Assembly: GCA_007280395.1 (NCBI GenBank)
Contig: QYQH01000070.1
Location: forward strand, 1 to 38,977
Length of the DNA stretch: 38,977 nucleotides
DNA from: Actinomycetales bacterium
Lineage (GTDB): Bacteria; Actinomycetota; Actinomycetes; Nanopelagicales; Nanopelagicaceae
Direction: 5' to 3'
The position numbers were made by a program, and so were the translations under genes. Positions 26,106 to 34,417 of this stretch are shown in pieces; the stretch's first letter is position 1; each line of letters starts with the position of its first letter. The notes below the pieces were generated by a model, which searched no databases, had not been told where the DNA came from, and saw only the letters and a list, made by a program, of their open reading frames with translations.

Positions 26106-26722
26106 AAGACATACTTCTAATCTCAACCGCCACATTTGGAATTCAAGCATTCGTAACCCTCTTCGTAATTATGGATCCACCAGGTGCAACCCCAATTTTT
26201 CTAGCCCTAGTGAAAGATCAACCAAATCGGAGACGAATTCGGATGGCATGGCAGGGCGCTGGCGTCTCACTTATCGTAATTGTTACCTTCGCAATCTTCG
26301 GAAAATTTATTCTTGATTACCTGCACATTTCAGTAGAAGCACTACAAGGTGCAGGTGGCTTGCTGTTGTTACTGATTTCTCTCGAGTTATTAACCGGAAA
26401 AGATAGTGGTGGCGATAAGACTAAAGATGTAAATGTGGCGCTTGTTCCGCTTGGTACTCCGCTCTTAGCAGGACCTGGTGCAATTGTTACAACGATTGTT
26501 TTCGTGCAACATGCTTATACCGTTGAGATGAAACTCGCCTTAGCCGCGGCAATAGTCGCCGTTCACTTGGCAATTGGCTTAACGCTTATGTTCTCAACGA
26601 AGGTTGTTGGCTTGATTAAGGAATCTGGTGTTACTTTAATCGCAAGAATTGCCGGCTTACTTTTAGCAGCAATCGCAGTAGAAATGATTGTTCAGTCGAT
26701 TAAAGGATTCTTCGAACTTTAA
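26102..26722 (+). CDS. MarC-family integral membrane protein
   Basis: A 206-residue protein with six likely helices. VIMDPPGATPIFLAL and PLGTPLLAGPGAIVTTIVF are the duplicated conserved loops of the MarC/UPF0056 family, whose function is not established. It is the last gene of the overlapping five-gene run, and its TAA shares the sequence TTAA with the stop of the convergent DUF3107 gene. Confidence 0.88.
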   Translation: MKDILLISTATFGIQAFVTLFVIMDPPGATPIFLALVKDQPNRRRIRMAWQGAGVSLIVIVTFAIFGKFILDYLHISVEALQGAGGLLLLLISLELLTGKDSGGDKTKDVNVALVPLGTPLLAGPGAIVTTIVFVQHAYTVEMKLALAAAIVAVHLAIGLTLMFSTKVVGLIKESGVTLIARIAGLLLAAIAVEMIVQSIKGFFEL

Positions 26723-26976
26723 GCGGTTGCAAATCCAACTTTACGTTCTTCACTCTGGCCAACTTCAACGAAAGATATTTTGTTATTGGCAATAATTGTC
26801 TGACGGCCACGAGTATCGGTAAGAGACAAAGCCTTTCCAGAATCGAGCGCGGTAGTAACCGCTTCGATTACTTTCTCGGGAGTTAGTTCACACTCAATAT
26901 GAAGCTCTTGAGTTGAATCTGCAATTCCGATTCGGACTTCTGTGGTTGCACCTGTTGAACTCTTCTTAGTTGACAT
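26719..26976 (-). CDS. DUF3107 protein
   Basis: A small 85-residue protein with the actinobacterial DUF3107 core: VRIGIADSTQELHIECELTPE, a mid helix and the SFVEVGQSEERKVGF end. The function is unknown. It sits downstream of a TetR regulator as in mycobacteria, and has its own leaderless-type promoter. The 3' end overlaps convergent marC by four bases. Confidence 0.9.
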   Translation of the reverse strand: MSTKKSSTGATTEVRIGIADSTQELHIECELTPEKVIEAVTTALDSGKALSLTDTRGRQTIIANNKISFVEVGQSEERKVGFATA

Positions 26977-26988
26977 ATTTGTAGTTTA
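26977..26988 (-). promoter_or_regulatory. Candidate leaderless -10 promoter of the DUF3107 gene
   Basis: Minus-strand TAAACT (26983-26988), six bases (ACAAAT), then ATG. It lies in the 17-base gap behind the TetR gene. No Shine-Dalgarno site. Confidence 0.6.
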
Positions 26989-26993
26989 ATCCT

Positions 26994-27611
26994 TTAGTTT
27001 GCTTTAGGGAATCCAGAAATTCCACGCCAGATTAAATTTGATACAAGTTCTACGGCTGTCTCGCGATCTAGCTTCCCATCACGTTCTAGCCAATGGCGAG
27101 CCGAAGTTTGAGCAGTTCCAATTAAACCAACAGCAAGCATCATCGAGGCTTCTTTGCTTAATCCAGTGTCGAGTGAGATAACTGCGCTAAGCGCCGCGGC
27201 TGAGTCGTAAGTCATGTGATTCAAGCGCTCACGAACTTGTGGTTCAACGCTCATGTCACTTTCAAATAACAATCTAAATGCTTCACCTTCGCGATTTATG
27301 AATCCAAAGTAGGCATCTACTGTTGCATGAACACGAGCAGCGTTATCTTGAGTTGATGCAATAGCTCTTTGAATGTCAAAGACCAGCGAATCAATATGTA
27401 AATCAAGGACTGCAAGATACAAATCTAACTTTGATGGAAAGTGCTGATAGAGAACAGGCTTACTAACCTTCGCGCGATCAGCAATCTCATCCATCGCGGC
27501 AGAGTGATATCCGGCTTGAGTGAAGACTTCCAAGGCTGCGGCTAGCAATTGCGCGCGCCGCTCATCTCGAGGTAGGCGTCCCTTATTTGCTGCGGTTGAT
27601 TCTGAGCTCAT
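26994..27611 (-). CDS. TetR-family transcriptional regulator
   Basis: A 205-residue repressor-type protein. The N-terminal helix-turn-helix spans about residues 14-60 with RRAQLLAAALEVFTQAGYH and VSKPVLYQHFPSKLDLYLAV. The C-terminal ligand and dimer domain is helical. The target is unknown. The divergent moeZ, across a gap with inverted repeats, and the downstream DUF3107 gene are the obvious candidates. The TetR-DUF3107-moeZ neighbourhood is shared with mycobacteria. Confidence 0.92.
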   Translation of the reverse strand: MSSESTAANKGRLPRDERRAQLLAAALEVFTQAGYHSAAMDEIADRAKVSKPVLYQHFPSKLDLYLAVLDLHIDSLVFDIQRAIASTQDNAARVHATVDAYFGFINREGEAFRLLFESDMSVEPQVRERLNHMTYDSAAALSAVISLDTGLSKEASMMLAVGLIGTAQTSARHWLERDGKLDRETAVELVSNLIWRGISGFPKAN

Positions 27612-27624
27612 TGGGCTAATCGTA
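27612..27624 (-). promoter_or_regulatory. Candidate leaderless -10 promoter of the TetR gene
   Basis: Minus-strand TACGAT (27619-27624), seven bases (TAGCCCA), then ATG. Confidence 0.55.
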
Positions 27625-27682
27625 GGGTCAATCAGACCAATAAGGCGACTTTATGCGAGTTCTTTGCAAAAAGTATTTAACG

Positions 27683-27697
27683 TTCAATTTTGAATTG
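27683..27697. promoter_or_regulatory. AT-rich inverted repeat between tetR and moeZ
   Basis: TTCAA-TT-TTGAA (27683-27694) overlaps CAATT-TTG-AATTG (27685-27697). It lies between the divergent TetR and moeZ genes and could be an operator. Being AT-rich and short, it could also arise by chance. Confidence 0.25.
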
Positions 27698-27720
27698 CGA
27701 GGAATATCCGCGAAAATTGG

Positions 27721-27737
27721 GGTGTTGTAAGAACACC
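27721..27737. promoter_or_regulatory. Inverted repeat GGTGTT-N5-AACACC upstream of moeZ
   Basis: Perfect 6-base arms with a GTAAG spacer, 29 bases before the moeZ GTG. It could be an operator for the neighbouring TetR protein or a hairpin in the moeZ leader. No T-run follows, so it is not a typical terminator. Confidence 0.4.
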
Positions 27738-27766
27738 ACTAAAAATAATTAAAGAGATGAGTATTT

Positions 27767-28954
27767 GTGTCGGTCAATTTGAAGCCACTCGTAGAGCAAG
27801 GAGCAGAGCTCACGGTTGACGAGGTTCGTCGCTATAGCCGCCACCTAATTATTCCTGATGTCGGAATGAGTGGACAGCGAAGGCTGATGAATGCGAAAGT
27901 GTTATGTGTCGGCGCTGGCGGACTTGGTTCACCTGCACTTATGTATTTAGCTGCAGCAGGAGTAGGAACACTTGGAATTGTTGAATTCGACACCGTCGAT
28001 GAATCCAATTTGCAACGTCAAATAATCCACGGCCAATCAGATATTGGTAAGAGCAAGGCTTTAAGCGCAAAGGAAGCTATCTTTGAAATAAATCCATATG
28101 TAAATGTGGTCTTGCATGAAACTAGGCTTGATGTAGATAACGTTATGGAAATCTTTGCACAATACGATTTAATTGTTGACGGCACAGATAATTTTGCAAC
28201 AAGATATTTAGTTAACGACGCAGCAGTACTTTTAAAGAAGCCGTATGTTTGGGGGTCAATCTACAGATTTGATGGTCAGGCAAGTGTGTTCTGGTCCGAA
28301 TATGGTCCTTGCTACCGCTGCTTATATCCAGAGCCACCACCACCAGGAATGGTTCCAAGTTGTGCTGAAGGTGGCGTGCTCGGAGTTCTCTGTGCCTCCA
28401 TTGGTTCAATTCAAACAACTGAAGCGATTAAATTAATTGCCGGAATTGGCGAACCACTCATCGGCCAATTAATTGTTTACGATGCACTTGAAATGGAATA
28501 TCGCAAAGTAAAGATTCGCAAAGATCCTGCCTGCCCTATTTGCAGTGATAATCCAACTCAGATGCAATTGCTTCCAGATTATGAAGCTTTCTGTGGGGCA
28601 CTTTCGGATGGTGCGGTAGAAGCAGCATCTGGTTCAACAATTGCAGTTACCGAGCTCAAGGCAAAGATGGATAGCGGCGAAAAATTTATGTTAATCGATG
28701 TTCGCGAACCTGGCGAATTTGAGATTGTTCGGATTCCCGGCTCAGTCTTGATACCTAAGCAAGAATTCTTAAGCGGTTCTGCTCTCGAAAGATTGCCACA
28801 AGATGTACCAATTATTCTGCACTGTAAATCTGGTGTTCGCTCTGCCGAGTGTTTAGCTGTGCTGAAACAAGCTGGATTTGCTGATGCAACTCACGTTGCT
28901 GGCGGCGTTGTTGCTTGGGTGAAGCAAATAGATCCCGCACTTCCAATTTACTAA
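27767..28954 (+). CDS. moeZ: MoeZ: E1-like adenylyltransferase/sulfurtransferase with rhodanese domain
   Basis: Adenylates the C-terminal glycine of small sulfur-carrier proteins and transfers sulfur through its rhodanese domain (molybdopterin, thioamino acid or tRNA thiolation pathways). Of 395 residues, about 20-250 are the ThiF/MoeB domain, with the nucleotide loop GAGGLGSP (49-56). Two CxxC zinc pairs (CYRC, CPIC) are present, and the C-terminal rhodanese domain has active-site Cys353 in HCKSGVRS. The start is GTG 27767. A purine-rich AAAGAGATGAG lies just upstream and may act as a ribosome site. mshB follows after 16 bases. Confidence 0.93.
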   Translation: MSVNLKPLVEQGAELTVDEVRRYSRHLIIPDVGMSGQRRLMNAKVLCVGAGGLGSPALMYLAAAGVGTLGIVEFDTVDESNLQRQIIHGQSDIGKSKALSAKEAIFEINPYVNVVLHETRLDVDNVMEIFAQYDLIVDGTDNFATRYLVNDAAVLLKKPYVWGSIYRFDGQASVFWSEYGPCYRCLYPEPPPPGMVPSCAEGGVLGVLCASIGSIQTTEAIKLIAGIGEPLIGQLIVYDALEMEYRKVKIRKDPACPICSDNPTQMQLLPDYEAFCGALSDGAVEAASGSTIAVTELKAKMDSGEKFMLIDVREPGEFEIVRIPGSVLIPKQEFLSGSALERLPQDVPIILHCKSGVRSAECLAVLKQAGFADATHVAGGVVAWVKQIDPALPIY

Positions 28955-28970
28955 AAGAAAAGGTTTATAA

Positions 28971-29840
28971 ATGTCAGATCGCTCATTACTACTTGTGCAC
29001 GCCCATCCGGATGACGAAACTATTAATAATGGGGCGACAATGGCTAAGTATGTAAATGAGGGGGCTCGTGTAACTCTTGTTACTTGCACTCGCGGCGAAG
29101 AGGGGGAAGTCTTAGTTCCAGAACTTGCTGAACTTGCCAGTACAGCGAGCGACCAATTAGGAAAACATCGTGAAAGTGAATTAGCTGATGCGATGGCCGC
29201 TCTTGGTGTTAGTGATTTTCGCTTTCTAGGTGCGCCTGATCGCATGTGGCGAGATAGCGGAATGATGGGAACCGGACCAAATAACCGTAGCGATGTTTTT
29301 TGGCAAGCAGGTTTAGATGAAGCTGCTGGGTATTTAGTAAAAATTATTCGCGAAGTTAAGCCCCAAGTTCTAGTCACTTATGATGAATTTGGCGGATATG
29401 GCCATCCAGATCACATCCAAGCCCATCGAGTTGCAATGCGAGCGGCTGAACTAGCAGGGGATTCCAAATTTGGCGAAGGTGAACCTTGGGAAATTTCCAA
29501 GATTTACTGGAACACAATGCCAAGGTCAGTTATCCAAGAGGGTATCGACAAAATGAAGGAAATTGGTTCAAACTTCTTTGAAGCAGAAAGTGCGGATGAT
29601 CTGCCCTTTGCTAAACCAGATGAACTCGTTACAACTCTTATCGATGGAACAGATTATGTTGATGCGAAGATGAAAGCCATGGCAGCGCATCCAACTCAGA
29701 TCGAATTAGATGGCCCATTTTTTGCCCTTTCAAATAACTTAGGAACCCAAGTTTGGGGACATGAGTATTACACCTTGGTGAAAGGCAAAAAGAGTTCAAG
29801 GGTTGATGCCAAGGAGCGCGAGGTAGATCTCTTTGCTTAA
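28971..29840 (+). CDS. mshB: GlcNAc-Ins deacetylase MshB (mycothiol synthesis)
   Basis: Zinc deacetylase making GlcN-inositol for mycothiol, the actinobacterial thiol. The 289 residues have the PIG-L motifs AHPDDE (zinc ligands His12 and Asp15) and GGYGHPDH (His148). The sequence around TCTRGEEGEV and RMWRDSGMMGT follows MshB more closely than the conjugate amidase Mca, which has a different insert. A Shine-Dalgarno AAAAGG precedes the ATG. It lies in an operon with moeZ, and a small membrane-protein gene overlaps its 3' end. cysS, from which mshC evolved, is convergent next door. Confidence 0.92.
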   Translation: MSDRSLLLVHAHPDDETINNGATMAKYVNEGARVTLVTCTRGEEGEVLVPELAELASTASDQLGKHRESELADAMAALGVSDFRFLGAPDRMWRDSGMMGTGPNNRSDVFWQAGLDEAAGYLVKIIREVKPQVLVTYDEFGGYGHPDHIQAHRVAMRAAELAGDSKFGEGEPWEISKIYWNTMPRSVIQEGIDKMKEIGSNFFEAESADDLPFAKPDELVTTLIDGTDYVDAKMKAMAAHPTQIELDGPFFALSNNLGTQVWGHEYYTLVKGKKSSRVDAKEREVDLFA

Positions 29841-30147
29841 AGCACTTGGTGCGCTATTACTTGGTGCGTTGATTAGCTTTGTTGGCGTTGTACTCCACAA
29901 TTCATTTCACCCATTTGGAATATTGTTAGCGCTTTTAACAACGGCGGTTGGAATTAGCTTTGCCGGACAGTTATTTGGTGCCCGTAAATTCAAAATCATT
30001 GCGGCAACGGCCTGGTTGCTTGTCGCTTTGCGTGCCGGTTCATATGGTTTAAGCCAGGAGATATTAATTATCTCCAACCTTTATGGAAACGCATTTCTAC
30101 TTGGTGGATTTCTAATTGCAATTTTTGCCGCGTTAAAGAAGGCTTAG
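29833..30147 (+). CDS. Small four-helix membrane protein (DUF6113-like)
   Basis: A 104-residue hydrophobic protein with about four membrane helices, starting at TTG 29833 and overlapping the mshB stop by 8 bases. A small integral membrane gene after mshB is conserved in actinobacteria, and no function is known. Its TAG is embedded in TTAG shared with the cysS stop on the other strand. Confidence 0.75.
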   Translation: MLKALGALLLGALISFVGVVLHNSFHPFGILLALLTTAVGISFAGQLFGARKFKIIAATAWLLVALRAGSYGLSQEILIISNLYGNAFLLGGFLIAIFAALKKA

Positions 30148-31553
30148 AGCCAATCCCAATCTTGGCCAGCAGGAGAATCCTTTACTCCAACTCCTAATTT
30201 ACTTAATTGGTCTCGCAATTTGTCACTGAGTACAAAATCTTTTGAGGCTCTGGCACCACTTCGTTGCTCAAGTAGCTCCAATATTTCTTTACTTGGTTCT
30301 GCCTTGGCTTTAGGTGCTCGCGTGACATCTAGCGCGAAGATGGAGTCCATAATTTGAAAACATTCTGCTTTGGTTGCGCCGGATAGAAATCCATCTTTCT
30401 CTAACTTTCTAAGCTTTTGCATCGCCCGAGGTGTATCTAAATCGCGTTGGATATCAGCGAGTGCACCTTGCGAAAATTCAGCAACAAATTTCTTATCTAT
30501 TTCTCCGTCGCTCTTCCATTGTGCATATTTAACTCGCCAGCGTTCAATCGTAGAACCTGCTGCTTTTAGTGAGTCCCAAGTTAGATCCATCTGACTTCTG
30601 TACCGGTTCTCTAAGAAGCAGAGACGAAGGGCAAGTGGATCAAGGCCTTTAGCAATAACATCACTCAACAGAACGACATTCCCAGCGCTCTTCGACATCT
30701 TGCGTCCTTCGAATAGCAGGTGTTCACCATGTACCCAATTTTCAACGACCTCATATCCAGCCGCAGCATTAGATTGGGCACGCTCATTTTCGTGGTGGGG
30801 GAATCTCAAATCTATTCCACCTAAATGTAAATCAACGTTGCCCTCTAAAAAGTGAAGTGACATCGCCGAACATTCAATATGCCACCCAGGAAAACCCGCA
30901 CCCCAAGGTGAATCCCAAATCATCTCTGTTCGATTATTTGCAGCTTTCCAGAGCGCCCAGTCAGCATGAAATTTCTTGGCGCCATCTTCGATGTGTTCGT
31001 GACGATGACCAGGCTTCAACGAGTCCAAACGATTGCCAGAAATATCTCCATAAGATGGAAAACTCTCTGCTGAAAAATAGACACAACCATCAGAGCCAAT
31101 ATATGCGTGATTTGTCGCTATCAACTTTGAAATAAGGTCAAGCATCAAATCAATAGTTTCGCTCGCTTTTGGATATGCCGCCGCCGGAATAACACTGAGT
31201 TGCGCAAGATCATTATGAAAATTGGCCTCATATTTGCGGGCGATATCAAAGGGACCAGTTGCTTCAGATTTGGATTGGGCAAGCATTTTATCTTCGCCGA
31301 TTTCATTTCCAGCCAGATCCTCGGCCATATGTCCGACATCAGTTATATTTTGGATGAGATTTGAAGCAATTCCAGAGAAATCCAAGGTCCGTTTAATTAA
31401 GTCACTTAGTAAGAAAGTTCGCAAGTTACCAACATGTGCATCTCGATAAACAGTAGGCCCGCAACAATAAATTTGAACCTCAAAACCATTCCTCGCTGAA
31501 ATTTCCTTTAGTTCGCGCGCCTTCGTATCGAAAATGAAAAGCCCGGTATTCAT
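30144..31553 (-). CDS. cysS: Cysteinyl-tRNA synthetase
   Basis: Class I synthetase for tRNA-Cys. In 469 residues the zinc ligands Cys31 (YCCGPTVY) and Cys228 (GWHIECSAMS) are present with the HHENE segment, HVGN (40-43) is the HIGH motif, and KMSKS is at 285-289. The C-terminal DALR/anticodon region has SGARASKDFVLSDKLRDQL. MshC, the paralogous mycothiol ligase, is shorter and lacks this C-terminus, so CysS is preferred even though mshB is adjacent. The ATG overlaps the stop of the small upstream gene (ATGA). Confidence 0.93.
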   Translation of the reverse strand: MNTGLFIFDTKARELKEISARNGFEVQIYCCGPTVYRDAHVGNLRTFLLSDLIKRTLDFSGIASNLIQNITDVGHMAEDLAGNEIGEDKMLAQSKSEATGPFDIARKYEANFHNDLAQLSVIPAAAYPKASETIDLMLDLISKLIATNHAYIGSDGCVYFSAESFPSYGDISGNRLDSLKPGHRHEHIEDGAKKFHADWALWKAANNRTEMIWDSPWGAGFPGWHIECSAMSLHFLEGNVDLHLGGIDLRFPHHENERAQSNAAAGYEVVENWVHGEHLLFEGRKMSKSAGNVVLLSDVIAKGLDPLALRLCFLENRYRSQMDLTWDSLKAAGSTIERWRVKYAQWKSDGEIDKKFVAEFSQGALADIQRDLDTPRAMQKLRKLEKDGFLSGATKAECFQIMDSIFALDVTRAPKAKAEPSKEILELLEQRSGARASKDFVLSDKLRDQLSKLGVGVKDSPAGQDWDWL

Positions 31554-31741
31554 TTTTCGATCACAACCTTCCAGAGGAATATTGAACTGGGGTCAAATTT
31601 AGCAAGCGTTCCATCTTTCTTTCGAACCGCATCGACCTCCTCCAAAGTGCCCAGTAAATCCCGAAAGCCGCCTTGTGGGTCATGCAGGCGAATTGAAACC
31701 CGCTTGCCAATCTCATTCGCGGAAGGAGTGGGATTTCCCAT
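31550..31741 (-). CDS. Stand-alone SH3-like (tudor-type) small domain protein
   Basis: A 63-residue protein with a beta-rich pattern: GKRVSIRLHDPQGGFRDLLG, then TLEEVDAVRKKDGTLAKF and SSIFLWKVV. It resembles the small N-terminal barrel that precedes the GNAT acetyltransferase domain in several actinobacterial proteins near this locus, but no acetyltransferase domain follows. The similarity is from memory and unsearched. A strong Shine-Dalgarno AAAGGAGGGAG stands seven bases before the ATG, so it is well translated and heads the operon with cysS. Confidence 0.65.
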   Translation of the reverse strand: MGNPTPSANEIGKRVSIRLHDPQGGFRDLLGTLEEVDAVRKKDGTLAKFDPSSIFLWKVVIEK

Positions 31742-31832
31742 AATTCAACTCCCTCCTTTCCGCTAGCGATATCGCACCTATTCGCTATCCTAGGCGCATT
31801 AGAATATTTGAATAAATAAGAAAGGTAATCAA
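31742..31832. promoter_or_regulatory. Divergent promoter region of the SH3-like/cysS operon and fdxA
   Basis: In this 91-base gap the minus strand has TAGGAT (31787-31792 in plus coordinates) as a likely -10 for the cysS operon, giving a leader of some 40 bases. The plus strand has TAGAAT (31800-31805) as a likely -10 for fdxA, followed by an AAAGG ribosome site. Both operons look leadered, unlike many others here. Confidence 0.4.
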
Positions 31833-32153
31833 TTGACTTACATAATCGCGGAACCTTGTGTAGATGTTAAGGATAAATCCTGTATTGAGGAGTGTCCTGT
31901 TGATTGCATCTACGAGGGTGGACGAATGCTTTATATCCAACCCGATGAATGTGTTGACTGCGGGGCCTGCGAGCCAGTTTGCCCCGTAGAAGCGATTTAC
32001 TACGAGGATGACATACCTTCGGCATGGAAAGAATTTGGTAAAGCCAACAGCGAGTTCTTCGTTGAGATTGGTTCACCTGGTGGTGCTGCAAAAGTTGGCG
32101 CAACCGGTACTGATCACATAATTGTTAAAGCGCTTCCACCCAAAGCTGAGTAA
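31833..32153 (+). CDS. fdxA: 7Fe ferredoxin (3Fe-4S + 4Fe-4S)
   Basis: A 106-residue electron carrier. Eight cysteines (9, 17, 21, 25, 40, 43, 46, 50) match the FdxA pattern: 9, 17, 21 and 50 would hold the 3Fe-4S cluster and 25, 40, 43 and 46 the 4Fe-4S cluster. The start is TTG at 31833, because the conserved N-terminus [10 protein letters not shown] begins there and a Shine-Dalgarno AAAGG lies just upstream. dapC follows after its stop. Confidence 0.95.
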   Translation: MTYIIAEPCVDVKDKSCIEECPVDCIYEGGRMLYIQPDECVDCGACEPVCPVEAIYYEDDIPSAWKEFGKANSEFFVEIGSPGGAAKVGATGTDHIIVKALPPKAE

Positions 32154-32161
32154 GTAAAACC

Positions 32162-33229
32162 CTGAAGCTTCCAGATTTTCCGTGGGACGCATTGGCGCCA
32201 TTTGGGGCACGCGCTCGGGAATTCGCTGGGGGAATAATAGATTTATCTCAGGGCACACCAGTTGATGCAACTCCAGAATTTATTCAAAGCGCGCTAAGAG
32301 AATCTTCAAATGCCCCAGGTTATCCCTTAACAATTGGAACTCCAGAGCTTCGTGCCGCCATGCGCAATTGGGCTACAAAAATTCTTGGAGCAACAGGTGA
32401 ATTCGATGTGCTTCCAACAATTGGTTCAAAAGAATTAGTTGCTTGGTTGCCTTCAATTCTTCGAGCGAAAACTGTTTTATATCCCAAGGTTGCATACCCA
32501 ACATATTTAGTTGGTTCGATGATTCACGAATCACAAGCGATTGCTGTAGATATCGATGCAACTACCTGGCCGGCCAGTGATATCGCTTGGATCAATTCAC
32601 CTTCTAATCCAACTGGGCGCGTTCACAGCATAGATGAGATGCAAGCCGTAATTGCATATGCCAGAAAGAATAATTCACTTGTCGTTAGCGATGAGTGTTA
32701 TCTAAGTTTTCCAGCGAAAGGCAACGAGCCACTTTCAATACTTAAATTGGCAGCAGGAAATAATAAGAATTTGCTCGCAGTGCATTCGATGTCTAAACGT
32801 TCAAACTTGGCTGGATATCGTGCCGGATTAGCGGTTGGCGATCCAGAAGTAATTGCCGAAATACGTGAAGTCAGAAAGCATGCAGGAATGATGCTGCCAC
32901 TTCCCATTCAAAGCGCCATGACAGCCGCGTTGGCAGATGAAGCGCACGTGAAAGAACAGGCGAAACGATATGCCGCACGTCGCGAAGTATTAAGCGCAGC
33001 GCTGGTGAAAGTTGGCTTTAAGATTGAGTTTTCAGACGCTGGTTTATATATCTGGTGTACGCGCGATGAAGATTGTTGGGATTCAATTTCCTGGCTTGCA
33101 GAACTTGGAATACTCGCTACACCCGGAATCTTTTATGGCGAAGCCGGCGCAAAATATATCCGTATTGCAATGACTGCGACAGATGCACAAATTGCTGATG
33201 CTGCAGACCGAATTTCGAAGAGTATCTAA
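32162..33229 (+). CDS. dapC: N-succinyldiaminopimelate aminotransferase
   Basis: PLP-dependent class I aminotransferase of the succinylase diaminopimelate pathway, acting after DapD. GTPVDATPEF, INSPSNPTGRV, SDECYLSF and HSMSKRSNLAGYR are present, with the PLP lysine 212 in the last. The conserved N-terminal motif LPDFPWDALAPF is encoded upstream of the first conventional start (TTG 32192). The only initiator-like codon in that stretch is CTG at 32162, eight bases after the fdxA stop. I therefore place the start there. A TTG start would remove the conserved motif. The next gene begins right after its stop. Confidence 0.85.
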   Translation: MKLPDFPWDALAPFGARAREFAGGIIDLSQGTPVDATPEFIQSALRESSNAPGYPLTIGTPELRAAMRNWATKILGATGEFDVLPTIGSKELVAWLPSILRAKTVLYPKVAYPTYLVGSMIHESQAIAVDIDATTWPASDIAWINSPSNPTGRVHSIDEMQAVIAYARKNNSLVVSDECYLSFPAKGNEPLSILKLAAGNNKNLLAVHSMSKRSNLAGYRAGLAVGDPEVIAEIREVRKHAGMMLPLPIQSAMTAALADEAHVKEQAKRYAARREVLSAALVKVGFKIEFSDAGLYIWCTRDEDCWDSISWLAELGILATPGIFYGEAGAKYIRIAMTATDAQIADAADRISKSI

Positions 33230-34417
33230 ATGGCTACCGAGCTTGATCTTGCAATAACTAAAGCCTGCGAGGTTATTTCAGATACTTCGACTCTAGTTCG
33301 CGTAGTTCTATCGGGGCGCAGGCGAAATATGACCGTTCCATTTGAGCGTATCGATCTTCGCCCAGTATTAATTAAAGATGAAATTGCCTTACAGATTTCT
33401 CAGAGTGATGGGCGTGTTACGACCGTTAAGAATGTTGCGCCTAAAGATTTCCAAGCACGGAGCTATTTAGAGCTGGGTTACGCAAATATTTTAGTTGAAC
33501 ACACGAGCGGTGCGCTTTCAATTCGTATTACCAAGAAAGGTGAGGCACAGGTTCATGAAGAGAAGGGCACACGTGAACAGAACCTCGATCATGATCGCAA
33601 AAAAGCTCGGCTACTCGATTCTTCAGATCCATTCTTAATTGAAGTTGGTATTTCAGATTCCGATGGGCGAGTTAAGCCATCGCGTTCAGATAAATATATT
33701 CAAGTTGAAGAATTCTTACGCTTGCTCGTCCCAACGCTTAATTCAGCTATTGAAGCCAAACAAATCAGTAAACCAACGCTAGTGAACCCACTTGTAATCG
33801 CAGATCTTGGCTGTGGCAGCGCATATTTAACTTTTGCGGTTCATCAATACCTTAGGAGTATTGATATGCCGGTACACGTGATTGGTATTGATATCAGACC
33901 AGAATCATTGAAGCGAAATACTGAAATCGCTAAGAAGCTAGGGATTGCTGAGACTATTGAATTTAAGGCAGAGGCGATTGATCAAACCTCACTAACATCT
34001 TGCGATATTGCAATCGCACTGCATGCCTGTGATACCGCAACAGATGATGCAATTGCTTGGGCAGTAAATGGTGGTGCGAAATTGCTGTTGATTGCACCAT
34101 GTTGCCAACATGATCTTCAAACTCAGATGAGCCAAGTGCCGGAACCTTGGAACCTTCTAACAAAGCACGGATTGATGAAGGAACGTCTCGGTGATTTAAT
34201 GACAGATGCACTGCGAGCCCAAATTTTAAAGCTTGTTGGTTATCGCACTGAAGTTATTGAATTTATTGGGGGAGAGCACACACCAAGAAATATTATGATT
34301 CGCGCAGTTTTAACTAGCGCTAAGGCAGAAGCCAAAGATATTGAAAATTACAAGAAGATGTTAGAAGAATGGAAAATTGATCCAGCCTTAGCCAGCAGAC
34401 TTAACATAATCAAGTAG
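33230..34417 (+). CDS. SAM-dependent methyltransferase (Methyltransf_32/TRMT13-like)
   Basis: The 395 residues comprise an N-terminal beta-rich region (RVVLSGRRRNMTV) and a class I methyltransferase domain. The SAM loop is IADLGCGSAYLTF (about 190-202), IGIDIRPESLKRN carries the ribose-binding Asp, then come ALHACDTATDDAI and the distinctive IAPCCQHDL. The HACD and PCCQ motifs are typical of the family related to tRNA methyltransferase TRM13 and GSTCD. The substrate is unknown, RNA being possible. It starts immediately after the dapC stop and overlaps the convergent CBS gene by 30 bases. Confidence 0.8.
   Translation: MATELDLAITKACEVISDTSTLVRVVLSGRRRNMTVPFERIDLRPVLIKDEIALQISQSDGRVTTVKNVAPKDFQARSYLELGYANILVEHTSGALSIRITKKGEAQVHEEKGTREQNLDHDRKKARLLDSSDPFLIEVGISDSDGRVKPSRSDKYIQVEEFLRLLVPTLNSAIEAKQISKPTLVNPLVIADLGCGSAYLTFAVHQYLRSIDMPVHVIGIDIRPESLKRNTEIAKKLGIAETIEFKAEAIDQTSLTSCDIAIALHACDTATDDAIAWAVNGGAKLLLIAPCCQHDLQTQMSQVPEPWNLLTKHGLMKERLGDLMTDALRAQILKLVGYRTEVIEFIGGEHTPRNIMIRAVLTSAKAEAKDIENYKKMLEEWKIDPALASRLNIIK

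Noticed and set aside
27721-27737. Inverted repeat as an intrinsic terminator
   Set aside because: No T-run follows and it sits upstream of moeZ, not downstream of a gene.
30144-31553. Mycothiol ligase MshC instead of CysS, suggested by mshB next door
   Set aside because: The length (469 aa) and the C-terminal anticodon-binding region match CysS; MshC is shorter and lacks that region.
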